DNA from: Methylomicrobium agile
GTDB lineage: Bacteria; Pseudomonadota; Gammaproteobacteria; Methylococcales; Methylomonadaceae
DNA: 64,000 nucleotides
Direction: 5' to 3'
Assembly (NCBI RefSeq): GCF_000733855.1
Contig: NZ_JPOJ01000001.1
Location: 1,984,001-2,048,000 of the forward strand
The position numbers were made by a program, and so were the translations under genes. Below are positions 27,176 to 38,412 of the stretch, one piece after another (positions within the stretch are counted from its first letter, which is position 1; each line of letters begins with the position of its first letter). Under the pieces are notes generated by a model. The model had not been told where the DNA came from. It saw only the letters and a program-made list of their open reading frames with translations, and ran no database searches.

Positions 27176-27771
27176 ATCGACTCCGATTAAGTAAATTTCA
27201 AGCCGGTAATCATATCATCCGCTTGTCTCATCTCAGATTATTCTCCGCGCCTCCAGTTGGAGCCGCGACAGCTTTCGTACAACAGGCAATATCCCGCCAT
27301 GATCGGTATCCAAAGCCGGACAGCTTTAAAGAAACTCACGGTCCGGCAGCCGCTTTTCCGCCGGGTTCTCGCTATGGAGAGGGGGTAGAGTTTGGCCGAT
27401 AATGACTTCTTCCCTAGTTCCCCTGTCGAGCGATAGCGTTACCTCAGGCGGGGTGGAGTTACCGCTGTAGGGTACGCTGTGCGTACTATTGGAGGATAAA
27501 AGGTACGCCGTCCCCTACAGTCAATAAGGGTTGTGGCGTATTCGGCTGTTGAGGCCATCCGACCCGTTTCTCTTCCAAATACCGTTTGCGCCGGCCGGAT
27601 TTAAGCCTAGCGCAAACCCAGCGGGATAGGATAAGGGTTTCTCTGCTCAAACCGATGGGTTTAACATTGCGCGCATCGATTGAACCTATGTTCGAACCCC
27701 CGGTTTTTTCACCACATCTGGTAAAATTCACCGTCTCCTATTTAATCCGTAACATTCAAGAGTCATTGATT
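27176..27771. other. Intergenic region without a recognised gene
   Basis: Between the divergent glycosyltransferase and lipoprotein genes I see one short palindromic repeat (27467-27518) and otherwise nothing coding: the frame open from 27586 is just an upstream extension of the lipoprotein gene without a ribosome site. Promoters for both flanking genes should lie here, but no clear hexamer pair stands out. Confidence 0.5.
27467..27518. repeat. GTAGGGTACGC palindrome
   Basis: GTAGGGTACG at the left and CGCCGTCCCCTAC at the right form an imperfect inverted repeat. It is a short member of the GTACGCTGTGCGTAC family also seen at 30593, 41751-41854 and 61694-61820. Confidence 0.65.
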
Positions 27772-28083
27772 ATGCAAAATTATCTTACTGTTCGAGCGAA
27801 GCTGGCGATTTCATGCTTCATTCTGGCCCTTGGCGGCTGTGCCTCCGAACCGGCGCCGGTCCCGGCCCCGGAACCGCTTATTTCCGGCGAGGAAATGCTG
27901 CGCGAAAGCCAGGGCATCGCGAATTTAGGCGATCGATGGAAAAAAGGCAAGCAGTTGGTCGACCGCGGCAATGCCATGATCGCCGAAGGTCAAAATAAAA
28001 TTAACGAAGGCCGGCGAATCGTCGAAGAGGGAGAAAGAATCATGCGCGAAAGCGAGGAAAACTATAAAAGTATCAAAAAATAA
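27772..28083 (+). CDS. Small lipoprotein with a charged helical tail
   Basis: I start at ATG 27772, which gives a proper signal peptide ending LALGGC (Cys at about residue 20), followed by a Pro/Ala linker (EPAPVPAPEP). The remaining 60 residues are a highly charged helix with a recurring GxxxIxEG pattern (RGNAMIAEGQNKINEGRRIVEEGERIMRESEE), likely a coiled coil. Total 103 residues. It should sit in the inner leaflet of the outer membrane or in the inner membrane. Architecture is loosely like murein-lipoprotein-type proteins, but the terminal Lys pair alone does not prove attachment to peptidoglycan. No family recognised. Confidence 0.75.
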   Translation: MQNYLTVRAKLAISCFILALGGCASEPAPVPAPEPLISGEEMLRESQGIANLGDRWKKGKQLVDRGNAMIAEGQNKINEGRRIVEEGERIMRESEENYKSIKK

Positions 28084-28199
28084 CCGTGCGGAAATCTCCG
28101 ACAAGAGGCTGCTCAGGCTGGGCTGACGCCAGGAAGCCCGACCTGCGCTTTTCCCGGCAGAGCCTGTTGTCATTGTCCGAAACAGTGATGGTTGATTAA

Positions 28200-30560
28200 A
28201 TGACCCGCAATCAAGCCGGCCTACCGCGCAACCCGTTGCATGCGCATGGGTGGTTTCGAGCCGCCGTTCTCGGTTTAGCGACAGTCTGGCTTGTTCTTGG
28301 AGCGGTTAAGTATTTCCCCAAATCGTCACTTTCGGATGCCTACCCCAAATCAACCGCGATCTACGCCCGGCATGGGGAACTGCTGCGCCTGACCCTGGCG
28401 AGCGACGGCCAGTTCCGGCTGTGGACTCCGCTGGAACAGATCCCCGTCCATCTCCGCGCCGCCGTCCTGCTCTACGAAGACCGCTGGTTCTACCGGCACC
28501 CCGGCGTCAATCCCTGGGCTTTGGCGCGCGCGGCCTGGGCCACGTTGACTAACAACGGCCGGCAAGGCGGCTCCACGATCACCATGCAGGTCGCCCGGCA
28601 GTTATACCGGATCGACAGCCGCCGTTATTTCGGAAAACTGCGGCAGATTGCGTTCGCGCTGTGGCTCGACCTGCGCTACGGCAAGGACGAGATACTGGAA
28701 GCCTATCTGAACGGCGTTTCGTACGGCGGCAATATCGTCGGGATCGGTGCGGCGAGCCGGATTTATTTTCACAAGCCTGCGGTGGAGTTGAACCGGATCG
28801 AAGCGGTGACGCTGGCGGTGATTCCGCAAAATCCTGCGCGCCGCGTCCCGATACACCATGAACTGCCAAAGGCGCTGCTGGCCGCCCGGCAGCGCCTTTG
28901 GCAAAACTGGCTCGACGAATTTCCGGAAGACCGCCGCTATGCCGCCGATCTGGCCTTGCCCTTGCCCGTATACGGCCGTTCCGAATTGGCGATCGAAGCC
29001 CCGCATCTGACCGACCTGCTGTTGCAGCGTTGCGCCGGAGCGGAAGCGATCCTCAGCAGTCTGGATCGGACCGTGCAAAAAAGCGTCGAACGTTCGATCC
29101 GCCATTTCCTGGCGGCCAACCGCGACAAAGGCGTACGCAACGCCGCAGCCCTTTTGGTCGATACAAATTCGATGCAGGTGCGGGCGATGGTCGGCTCGGC
29201 CGATTACCGGAATGCCGCGATCGACGGCCAGGTCAACGGCACGCTGGCGAAACGCTCGCCGGGTTCGACTTTAAAGCCGTTCGTCTATGCGCTGGCGCTC
29301 GATCAGGGGCTGGTGCATCCGCGCACGATCCTGGCCGACCTGCCGACCGCCTTCGGCCCTTACAGTCCGGAAAATTTCGACGGCCGTTTTATCGGGCCGG
29401 TCACGGTGCAGGAGGCGTTGATCCGCTCCCGCAACGTCCCTGCGGTCCGGGTTGCCGCCAAGCTTTCCCGCCCGACCTTCTATCAATTCCTGCTGCGCGC
29501 CGGCGTGTCGAGGCTGCGGGATGAACCGCATTACGGGCTATCGCTGGCGCTCGGCGGCGGCGAGGTGACGATGGAAGAGCTGGCCGAGCTTTATGCGCTG
29601 CTGATCAACCGGGGAAAGCTCGGCAGGCTGAATTATTGCGGCAGCCCCGGCCGGGCGGAATCGGAAGCTACCGAGCCCTTGGCGCTGCTGAGCAGCGCCG
29701 CGGCCTACATTACGCTCGACATGCTGAAGCACAATCCGCGGCCCGATTCGAAGCGCCCGGACCGGCCCGAGACGGCCTGGAAAACCGGCACTTCCTGGGG
29801 ATTTCGCGACGCCTGGAGCATCGGCATCGCGGGGCACTATGTGCTGGCCGTCTGGGTCGGCAATTTCGACGGCACTAAAAATCCTGCTCTGGTCGGCGGC
29901 AAAGCGGCCGCGCCGCTGTTCTTTTCGATTCTCGACGGCCTGCGGGCCCAAAGCCTGTTGCCCGGACTGGCCGACCCGATTCCCTCGTTCAAGCCCGATA
30001 CGGTTGCAGAGGTCGAGGTCTGCGCGGCCAGCGGCGACCTTCCGAACGCGGACTGTCCGGTACGGGCGAAGACCTGGTTCATTCCGGGCAAATCGCCGAT
30101 CCGAACCAGCACGCTGCACCGCGCGGTCCATTTCGACCGGCAAACCGGCCGCATCGTCTGCCCGGACGCCCCCCAAAGCCGGCGCGAAATCGTCGAATTC
30201 TGGGACAGCGAAATGCTCCGCCTTTTCGAACAGGCCGGCATGCCGCGCCGCCCGGCTCCGCCATTGCCCGCGTGCTACCGGAACCCGGCGGAAGAGGACG
30301 GCGGGCTCCGAATTATCTCGCCTTTGAAATCCGGCATCTACGCTCTCCGTCTCGGCAAACCGTCGACCCTGGCCCTGAAAGCGACCACGGCCGCGAACGG
30401 CAACATTTACTGGTTCGCCAATCGCAGTTTCATTGCCGGAACGGCTCCTTCCGAAACCTATTCCTGGCTGCCCGGCCAGCCCGGCCATTACCTGATCAGC
30501 GTGGTCGACGCGGACGGCCATGCCGCATCGACCGAAATCCGCGTCGAACTGGCGCCCTGA
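28200..30560 (+). CDS. pbpC: Penicillin-binding protein 1C
   Basis: The 786-residue protein has a short cytoplasmic tail and one membrane span (about 20-38). A family 51 glycosyltransferase domain follows, with catalytic Glu93 in EDRWFYRHPGV, GGSTITMQVAR, and RYGKDEILEAYLN. The transpeptidase domain has Ser356-Thr-Leu-Lys359, Ser410-Arg-Asn and Lys528-Thr-Gly. The C-terminal 90 residues match the PbpC-type beta-sandwich (ISPLKSGIYAL...HYLISVVDADG). It polymerises and crosslinks peptidoglycan in the periplasm. In E. coli pbpC directly follows yfhM; here yfhM is 16 kb away and reversed. The ATG at 28200 lacks a strong ribosome site but fits the family N-terminus. Confidence 0.96.
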   Translation: MTRNQAGLPRNPLHAHGWFRAAVLGLATVWLVLGAVKYFPKSSLSDAYPKSTAIYARHGELLRLTLASDGQFRLWTPLEQIPVHLRAAVLLYEDRWFYRHPGVNPWALARAAWATLTNNGRQGGSTITMQVARQLYRIDSRRYFGKLRQIAFALWLDLRYGKDEILEAYLNGVSYGGNIVGIGAASRIYFHKPAVELNRIEAVTLAVIPQNPARRVPIHHELPKALLAARQRLWQNWLDEFPEDRRYAADLALPLPVYGRSELAIEAPHLTDLLLQRCAGAEAILSSLDRTVQKSVERSIRHFLAANRDKGVRNAAALLVDTNSMQVRAMVGSADYRNAAIDGQVNGTLAKRSPGSTLKPFVYALALDQGLVHPRTILADLPTAFGPYSPENFDGRFIGPVTVQEALIRSRNVPAVRVAAKLSRPTFYQFLLRAGVSRLRDEPHYGLSLALGGGEVTMEELAELYALLINRGKLGRLNYCGSPGRAESEATEPLALLSSAAAYITLDMLKHNPRPDSKRPDRPETAWKTGTSWGFRDAWSIGIAGHYVLAVWVGNFDGTKNPALVGGKAAAPLFFSILDGLRAQSLLPGLADPIPSFKPDTVAEVEVCAASGDLPNADCPVRAKTWFIPGKSPIRTSTLHRAVHFDRQTGRIVCPDAPQSRREIVEFWDSEMLRLFEQAGMPRRPAPPLPACYRNPAEEDGGLRIISPLKSGIYALRLGKPSTLALKATTAANGNIYWFANRSFIAGTAPSETYSWLPGQPGHYLISVVDADGHAASTEIRVELAP

Positions 30561-30592
30561 AACCGCAGTTTGGGCGCTCCCGCAATGCAGAA

Positions 30593-30613
30593 GTAGGGTA
30601 CGCTGCGCGTACC
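30593..30613. repeat. Short GTAGGGTACGC palindrome
   Basis: GGTACGC-TGC-GCGTACC, a 7-bp inverted repeat preceded by GTAG, 33 bases after pbpC. It belongs to the same dispersed family as 61694-61820. Confidence 0.55.
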
Positions 30614-30816
30614 ATCCGCAACACAGAAGCGCAGCCGGAACGAAATTATCCGCACCGATCGTACCCGAATGACGGAACCTGGCGTCTATCCGGCCGGTCT
30701 TGGTAAATATTCCGAAGCACGGCTTTCAGGGCATTCGGATTTTGACTGAAGTACCCGTTTTCAAAAGCCCGGCGCGCAATGGGTTCGCCGGGGGTCAATA
30801 CACGAGGAGAACGATA

Positions 30817-31329
30817 ATGAAACACGCAGCCTTAATTTCGATGGGACTTTTATTTTTCGCGACGCCTGCGTTCGCCGAGGAAAATGCGGCGCCGCAGCGG
30901 CGCGAGGATGTCGAGCAGCGCCGCCAGGAACTGGTGCCTTATAACTCCGCCCAGGCGCTGGAAACTTTCTCCAAGACCGTTCACGGCGGAGTTCTGCACG
31001 TAGTGGCCAAAGCGGACAATCCCGAACAGGTTGAATTGATCCAGAGCCATCTGAAAAAAATGGCCGAAGAATTCAGAAAAGGCGATTTTTCCAGCACGAT
31101 GCGGATGCACGGCCCCGATATGCCGGGCCTTCAGCAATTGAAAACCGCTCCCGCCGACGATATCCGCTACGAATACAAACCGCTGCCCAACGGGGCCCAG
31201 ATTCATTTTTCCACCGAATACCCTCAGTATGTACAGGCCCTGCATGAATGGCTGGATGCACAGGCAAAGGATCACGGCAATGCCCAGGTGCCCGGGCATA
31301 CGGAACATCATTCGGGCATGTCGGAATAA
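30817..31329 (+). CDS. Secreted periplasmic protein of unknown function
   Basis: The ATG at 30817 has GAGGAGA at 30804-30810, so I reject the longer frame from 30700. The 170-residue product has a clean signal peptide with cleavage after TPAFA (about residue 22). The mature protein has a Gln/Arg-rich start, a central HGGVLHVVAKADNPEQVELIQSHLKKMAEEF section and PNGAQIHFSTEYPQYVQALHEWLDAQ, an alpha/beta pattern that occurs in small uncharacterised proteobacterial periplasmic proteins. The C-terminus is His-rich (GHTEHHSG), and HGPDMPG and other His residues could bind metal; this is inference. A strong terminator follows. Confidence 0.75.
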   Translation: MKHAALISMGLLFFATPAFAEENAAPQRREDVEQRRQELVPYNSAQALETFSKTVHGGVLHVVAKADNPEQVELIQSHLKKMAEEFRKGDFSSTMRMHGPDMPGLQQLKTAPADDIRYEYKPLPNGAQIHFSTEYPQYVQALHEWLDAQAKDHGNAQVPGHTEHHSGMSE

Positions 31330-31349
31330 AAGGCATCGGCGATGCGGTG

Positions 31350-31395
31350 AAATGTCCGGGCTCTCCGGCGCGCAGGCCGTCCGGACATTTTATTT
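31350..31395 (+). terminator. Rho-independent terminator after the periplasmic protein gene
   Basis: A perfect 10-bp stem (AAATGTCCGG at 31350-31359, CCGGACATTT at 31381-31390) is followed by TATTTT. It lies 20 bases after the stop codon. The 21-base loop is long but itself GC-rich and may pair further. Confidence 0.7.
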
Positions 31396-31608
31396 TCCGT
31401 TGGCGCCCCTCGCCGATGTTCGCCAAGTAGTCAAGTATCCGGCTACTGCGAAGGGCGGTTTCCTTCGGCCCGCACAAGAGCCGAGCCGTCCGGGGCGTTT
31501 GCCCGTGGCAAGGTTTTCCGCGCTTTGTATTGCCGGCTCGGCCGTTATCGGCCTGAAATTCCATGTATAATGGCCTTTCGTTTGATTGTTCAACTCGCCC
31601 CGGTAACC

Positions 31609-32403
31609 ATGCTGACTTATCCGCAAATCGATCCGATCGCCATCGCCATTGGCCCGCTGAAAATCCACTGGTACGGTTTAATGTACTTGGTCGGATTCGC
31701 CGGCGTCTGGATATTAGGCAAGAAACGGGCCGAAAAACCTTGGTCGCCGATCAAGCCCGAGGCCATCGAAGACTTGGTCACTTACGGCGCGCTCGGCGTG
31801 ATCCTGGGCGGGCGCATCGGCTACACGCTGTTTTACAATCTGCCCGAATTCCTGCACAACCCGCTGGTGCTGTTCGAGATCTGGAAAGGCGGCATGTCGT
31901 TCCACGGCGGCATGCTCGGGGTGTTCGTGGCGATGTGGTTTTTCGGCAAGCAGCAGCACTGCACGATGATGCAGCTGACCGACATCATTTCGCCGCTGTG
32001 CCCGATCGGCCTGTTTGCCGGCCGGATCGGCAACTTCATCAATTCGGAACTCTGGGGACGGACGACCGACGTGCCCTGGGCGATGGTGTTCCCGAACGGC
32101 GGCCCTTTGCCGCGTCACCCGTCCCAGCTTTATGAAGCGTTTCTGGAAGGCGTGGTGCTGTTCGTCATTCTCTGGATCTATACCGCCAAGCCCCGCCCGA
32201 AGATGGCGCCGACCGGGATGGCGCTGTTTTTTTACGGCTGCTTCCGCTTCTTCGTCGAATTCTTCCGGATGCCCGACGTGCAGTTGGGCTATCTGGCGCT
32301 CGACTGGGTCACGATGGGACAGATCCTGTCCATGCCGATGATCCTGATCGGCGCCGGGATGATTTACTGGGCTTACCGCAAGCCGATTTCGCAAAACGTT
32401 TGA
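31609..32403 (+). CDS. lgt: Prolipoprotein diacylglyceryl transferase
   Basis: Lgt transfers a diacylglyceryl group from phosphatidylglycerol to the lipobox Cys of prelipoproteins in the inner membrane. The 264-residue protein has the family start (YPQIDP-IAIAIGPLKIHWYGLMYLVGF), GGRIGYTLFYN, the essential HGGMLGV segment, the Lgt signature GLFAGRIGNFINSELWGR, and HPSQLYEA. ATG 31609 gives the usual length; an in-frame ATG at 31570 is possible but overlaps a TATAAT at 31566-31571 that could be the -10 box. thyA follows 35 bases downstream, as in many proteobacteria. Confidence 0.97.
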   Translation: MLTYPQIDPIAIAIGPLKIHWYGLMYLVGFAGVWILGKKRAEKPWSPIKPEAIEDLVTYGALGVILGGRIGYTLFYNLPEFLHNPLVLFEIWKGGMSFHGGMLGVFVAMWFFGKQQHCTMMQLTDIISPLCPIGLFAGRIGNFINSELWGRTTDVPWAMVFPNGGPLPRHPSQLYEAFLEGVVLFVILWIYTAKPRPKMAPTGMALFFYGCFRFFVEFFRMPDVQLGYLALDWVTMGQILSMPMILIGAGMIYWAYRKPISQNV

Positions 32404-32438
32404 ATCGGCATGACGACAGGACCTGAATTCGGAATTGC

Positions 32439-33272
32439 ATGCAACCTTATCTTGATCTACTGAACAAAATCCTTCACGAAGGCGTCCGGAAGGGCGACCG
32501 GACCGGCAGCGGTACTCTGTCGATCTTCGGACACCAGATGCGTTTCCCGCTGGCCGAAGGGTTTCCTTTGGTTACGACGAAAAAGATCCATCTGAAATCG
32601 ATTATTCACGAACTGCTCTGGTTCCTGCGCGGCGATACGAATCTGGCCTATCTGCACGAACACAAGGTCACCATCTGGGACGAATGGGCCGACGAAAACG
32701 GCGATCTCGGCCCGGTTTACGGGCGCCAGTGGCGCGCCTGGCCGCTGCCGGGCGGCGGTACCGTCGACCAATTGAAACAGGTCGTCGAGCAGATCGAGGC
32801 CACTCCGAACAGCCGCCGGCTGATTGTTTCGGCCTGGAACGTGGCCGATTTGCCGGACGAAACGATCAGCCCGCGGGCGAACGTCGCCCAAGGCAGGATG
32901 GCGCTGGCGCCGTGCCATGCGCTGTTCCAGTTTTACGTTGCGCAAGGGCGGCTGTCCTGCCAGCTTTACCAGCGCAGCTGCGACGCCTTTCTGGGCGTGC
33001 CGTTCAATATCGCGAGCTACGCTCTGCTGACGCACCTGGTCGCGCGGCAGGCCGGTCTCGGCGTCGGCGATTTCATCTGGACCGGCGGTGATGTACACTT
33101 GTACCTGAACCATCTGGAGCAGGCCCGGCTGCAATTGAGCCGTACGCCTTATCCTTTGCCGCGGCTGGTGTTGAAACGCCGGCCGGATTCGCTGTTCGAT
33201 TACCGGCACGAGGATTTCGAAGTCGAAGGTTACCGGGCGCACGATCCGATCAGGGCGCCCATTTCGGTTTGA
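32439..33272 (+). CDS. thyA: Thymidylate synthase
   Basis: ThyA methylates dUMP to dTMP using methylenetetrahydrofolate, producing dihydrofolate that FolA (62015-62509 here) recycles. The 277-residue protein starts [26 protein letters not shown]. The catalytic Cys is Cys159 in [12 protein letters not shown], followed by [19 protein letters not shown] and the C-terminal [13 protein letters not shown], the family's closing residues. It is 13 residues longer than the E. coli enzyme. It lies 35 bases after lgt, likely in one operon. Confidence 0.97.
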   Translation: MQPYLDLLNKILHEGVRKGDRTGSGTLSIFGHQMRFPLAEGFPLVTTKKIHLKSIIHELLWFLRGDTNLAYLHEHKVTIWDEWADENGDLGPVYGRQWRAWPLPGGGTVDQLKQVVEQIEATPNSRRLIVSAWNVADLPDETISPRANVAQGRMALAPCHALFQFYVAQGRLSCQLYQRSCDAFLGVPFNIASYALLTHLVARQAGLGVGDFIWTGGDVHLYLNHLEQARLQLSRTPYPLPRLVLKRRPDSLFDYRHEDFEVEGYRAHDPIRAPISV

Positions 33273-33425
33273 TGCCAGGCGTTTCGCGACTTTGGCCTGT
33301 CTATTTTATGTATCATCTCGATAGCGTATGTGCGATCGAGGCAGCTTATCCGTCGATCCGGTTTTACGCTGCATCGAAGCTACAGTTTATTTGTTCGATT
33401 CATCGCCTTCAAACGGAGCATGGCA

Positions 33426-34088
33426 ATGAAACAAGACCGCCCATTGATCGATCCCAATTACATGAACAACTACCATTACAAAGCCCATCCCTGGCACGGC
33501 ATCAGCGCGGGCGACAATACGCCTTCGGTGGTCAACGCCTTCATCGAGATCGTGCCGACCGATACGGTCAAATACGAAGTCGACAAGAAAAGCGGCTACC
33601 TGAAAATCGACCGGCCGCAAAAATTCTCGAACATGGTGCCGACCTTGTACGGATTCATTCCGCGTACCTATTGCGGGGGTAAAGTCGCCGAGTTCGCCGC
33701 CTTGAAGTCGGGCCGGATGGGCATCAAGGGCGACGGCGATCCGCTCGATATCTGCGTGTTGAGCGAACGTAGCGTGTCGCACGGCGACATCATCCTGCAG
33801 GCGATCCCGGTCGGCGGCTTCCGCCTGCTCGACGGCGGCGACGCGGACGACAAGATCATCGCGGTGATGAAAGGCGACGAATTTTACCGGCAGTGGAACG
33901 ACGTGTCGGACTGCCCGAGTTCCTACATCAACCGGCTGATGCACTATTTTCTGACCTACAAAAACCTGCCCGGCGAGGAATCCACCTGCGAGATTACCGA
34001 CGTGTACGGCCGCGCCGAAGCCCATGAAGTGATCAAGCGCGCCATGCAGGATTACATGAGCCTGTTCAACGGCATCGAAGACTTATAG
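33426..34088 (+). CDS. ppa: Inorganic pyrophosphatase, family I
   Basis: This enzyme hydrolyses pyrophosphate to phosphate in the cytoplasm. The product has the PPase metal-binding motif DGDPLDICV, preceded by YGFIPRTYCG, and KSGYLKIDRP near the N-terminus. I choose ATG 33426 (MKQDRP), seven bases after GGAG at 33415-33418; the ATG at 33420 is too close, and the longer frame from 33330 has no ribosome site. That gives 220 residues, longer than the 175 of E. coli Ppa, with a C-terminal extension (ESTCEITDVYGRAEAHEVIKRAM). Confidence 0.95.
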   Translation: MKQDRPLIDPNYMNNYHYKAHPWHGISAGDNTPSVVNAFIEIVPTDTVKYEVDKKSGYLKIDRPQKFSNMVPTLYGFIPRTYCGGKVAEFAALKSGRMGIKGDGDPLDICVLSERSVSHGDIILQAIPVGGFRLLDGGDADDKIIAVMKGDEFYRQWNDVSDCPSSYINRLMHYFLTYKNLPGEESTCEITDVYGRAEAHEVIKRAMQDYMSLFNGIEDL

Positions 34089-34133
34089 CCCTCCGAATCG
34101 GCCAAACCGATCTTTTCCACTATGAAAATAGCC

Positions 34134-34217
34134 GTAGGGCGGATTCGCCGAAGGCAATCCGCCATTTTGAAGCCTGTGCACATTCCCGGCGGATTGCCTT
34201 CGGCGAATCCGCCCTAC
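34134..34217. repeat. Perfect 30-bp inverted repeat between ppa and dnaE
   Basis: Arms 34134-34163 and 34188-34217 are exact reverse complements around a 24-base loop, bounded by GTAGGGCGG and CCGCCCTAC. It uses the right half of the 77-bp element twice, so it is a variant of that family. It lies 45 bases after ppa and 30 before dnaE, where it could end the ppa transcript. Confidence 0.95.
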
Positions 34218-34247
34218 TTTTATCCGCAGCGGTAAGAAGTAGCATCC

Positions 34248-37730
<3,483 letters not shown>

Positions 37731-37788
37731 CCTCGATTTCACTTTGTTATATCGAGGCTACTTAACGCTTGATGCGGACAACAAGCCG

Positions 37789-37853
37789 GTAAGGCGGAAC
37801 GCGACAGCGGTTCCGCCGTAAGATGGCGGATCGCCTGCCGGCATCCGCCCTAC
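37789..37853. repeat. Degenerate member of the 77-bp palindrome family
   Basis: Two adjacent hairpins, GGCGGAAC/GTTCCGCC around 37793-37816 and GGCGGATCGCC/GGCATCCGCC around 37825-37849, ending CCCTAC. The left end reads GTAAGG rather than GTAGGG. It lies downstream of dnaE. Confidence 0.7.
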
Positions 37854-37919
37854 ATTTACGACATCGTTTCTATATCAATGTCCTAGGGATGGTTTTTTCA
37901 ATGATACGAGGAGAAACAA

Positions 37920-38306
37920 ATGGCGATAAAAATCGTAAGATTAGGCAGTTCCCGCCAAGATCGGGAAGGTCTGCGCATCGGTACGGTCAGACATCCGCCC
38001 AGAGGCGTCAGAAAGGAAGATTACACGGCGAAGAATATCTACGATGTGTGGTTTCCGAATCTGTCTCCAAGCGAGGCGGTGCTCAAGGAGTTTCTCGCGA
38101 CGGACGACGAAAAGTCCTGGAAAACTTTCAAGCGAAAATTCCTGGCCGAAATGAAGGAGCCGGGAGCGAGCAAGGACCTGGACCTGCTCGCCGCGCTTTC
38201 CCATCATACGAACCTGTCGGTCGGTTGTTATTGCGAGGATGAAAGCCGCTGCCATCGTTCGCTATTGAAAGAACTGCTTCTGAAACGGGGCGCCGAAGTT
38301 GAATAA
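37920..38306 (+). CDS. DUF488 family protein
   Basis: The 128-residue protein matches the DUF488 family: an N-terminal IKIVRLGSSRQDREGLRIGTVRHPPRG strand-turn, KNIYDVWFPNLSPSEAVLKEFL, and the C-terminal SVGCYCEDESRCHRSLLKELL with two Cys and one His that recall the family's conserved C-x(n)-CHR pattern. Function of the family is not established; a metal or nucleic-acid role has been proposed. GAGGAGA just before ATG 37920 is a strong ribosome site. It stands alone between dnaE and a convergent chemotaxis-type fusion gene. Confidence 0.85.
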   Translation: MAIKIVRLGSSRQDREGLRIGTVRHPPRGVRKEDYTAKNIYDVWFPNLSPSEAVLKEFLATDDEKSWKTFKRKFLAEMKEPGASKDLDLLAALSHHTNLSVGCYCEDESRCHRSLLKELLLKRGAEVE

Positions 38307-38412
38307 GAAGGCATTTACGGTTTCCTGAAACCGCACAGTTCATTCAACCGTAAACCGAAAAATATAAAAGTCCGCTCGGCATCAACTACAGGGCGAAACC
38401 TTCTGCGGTTTG

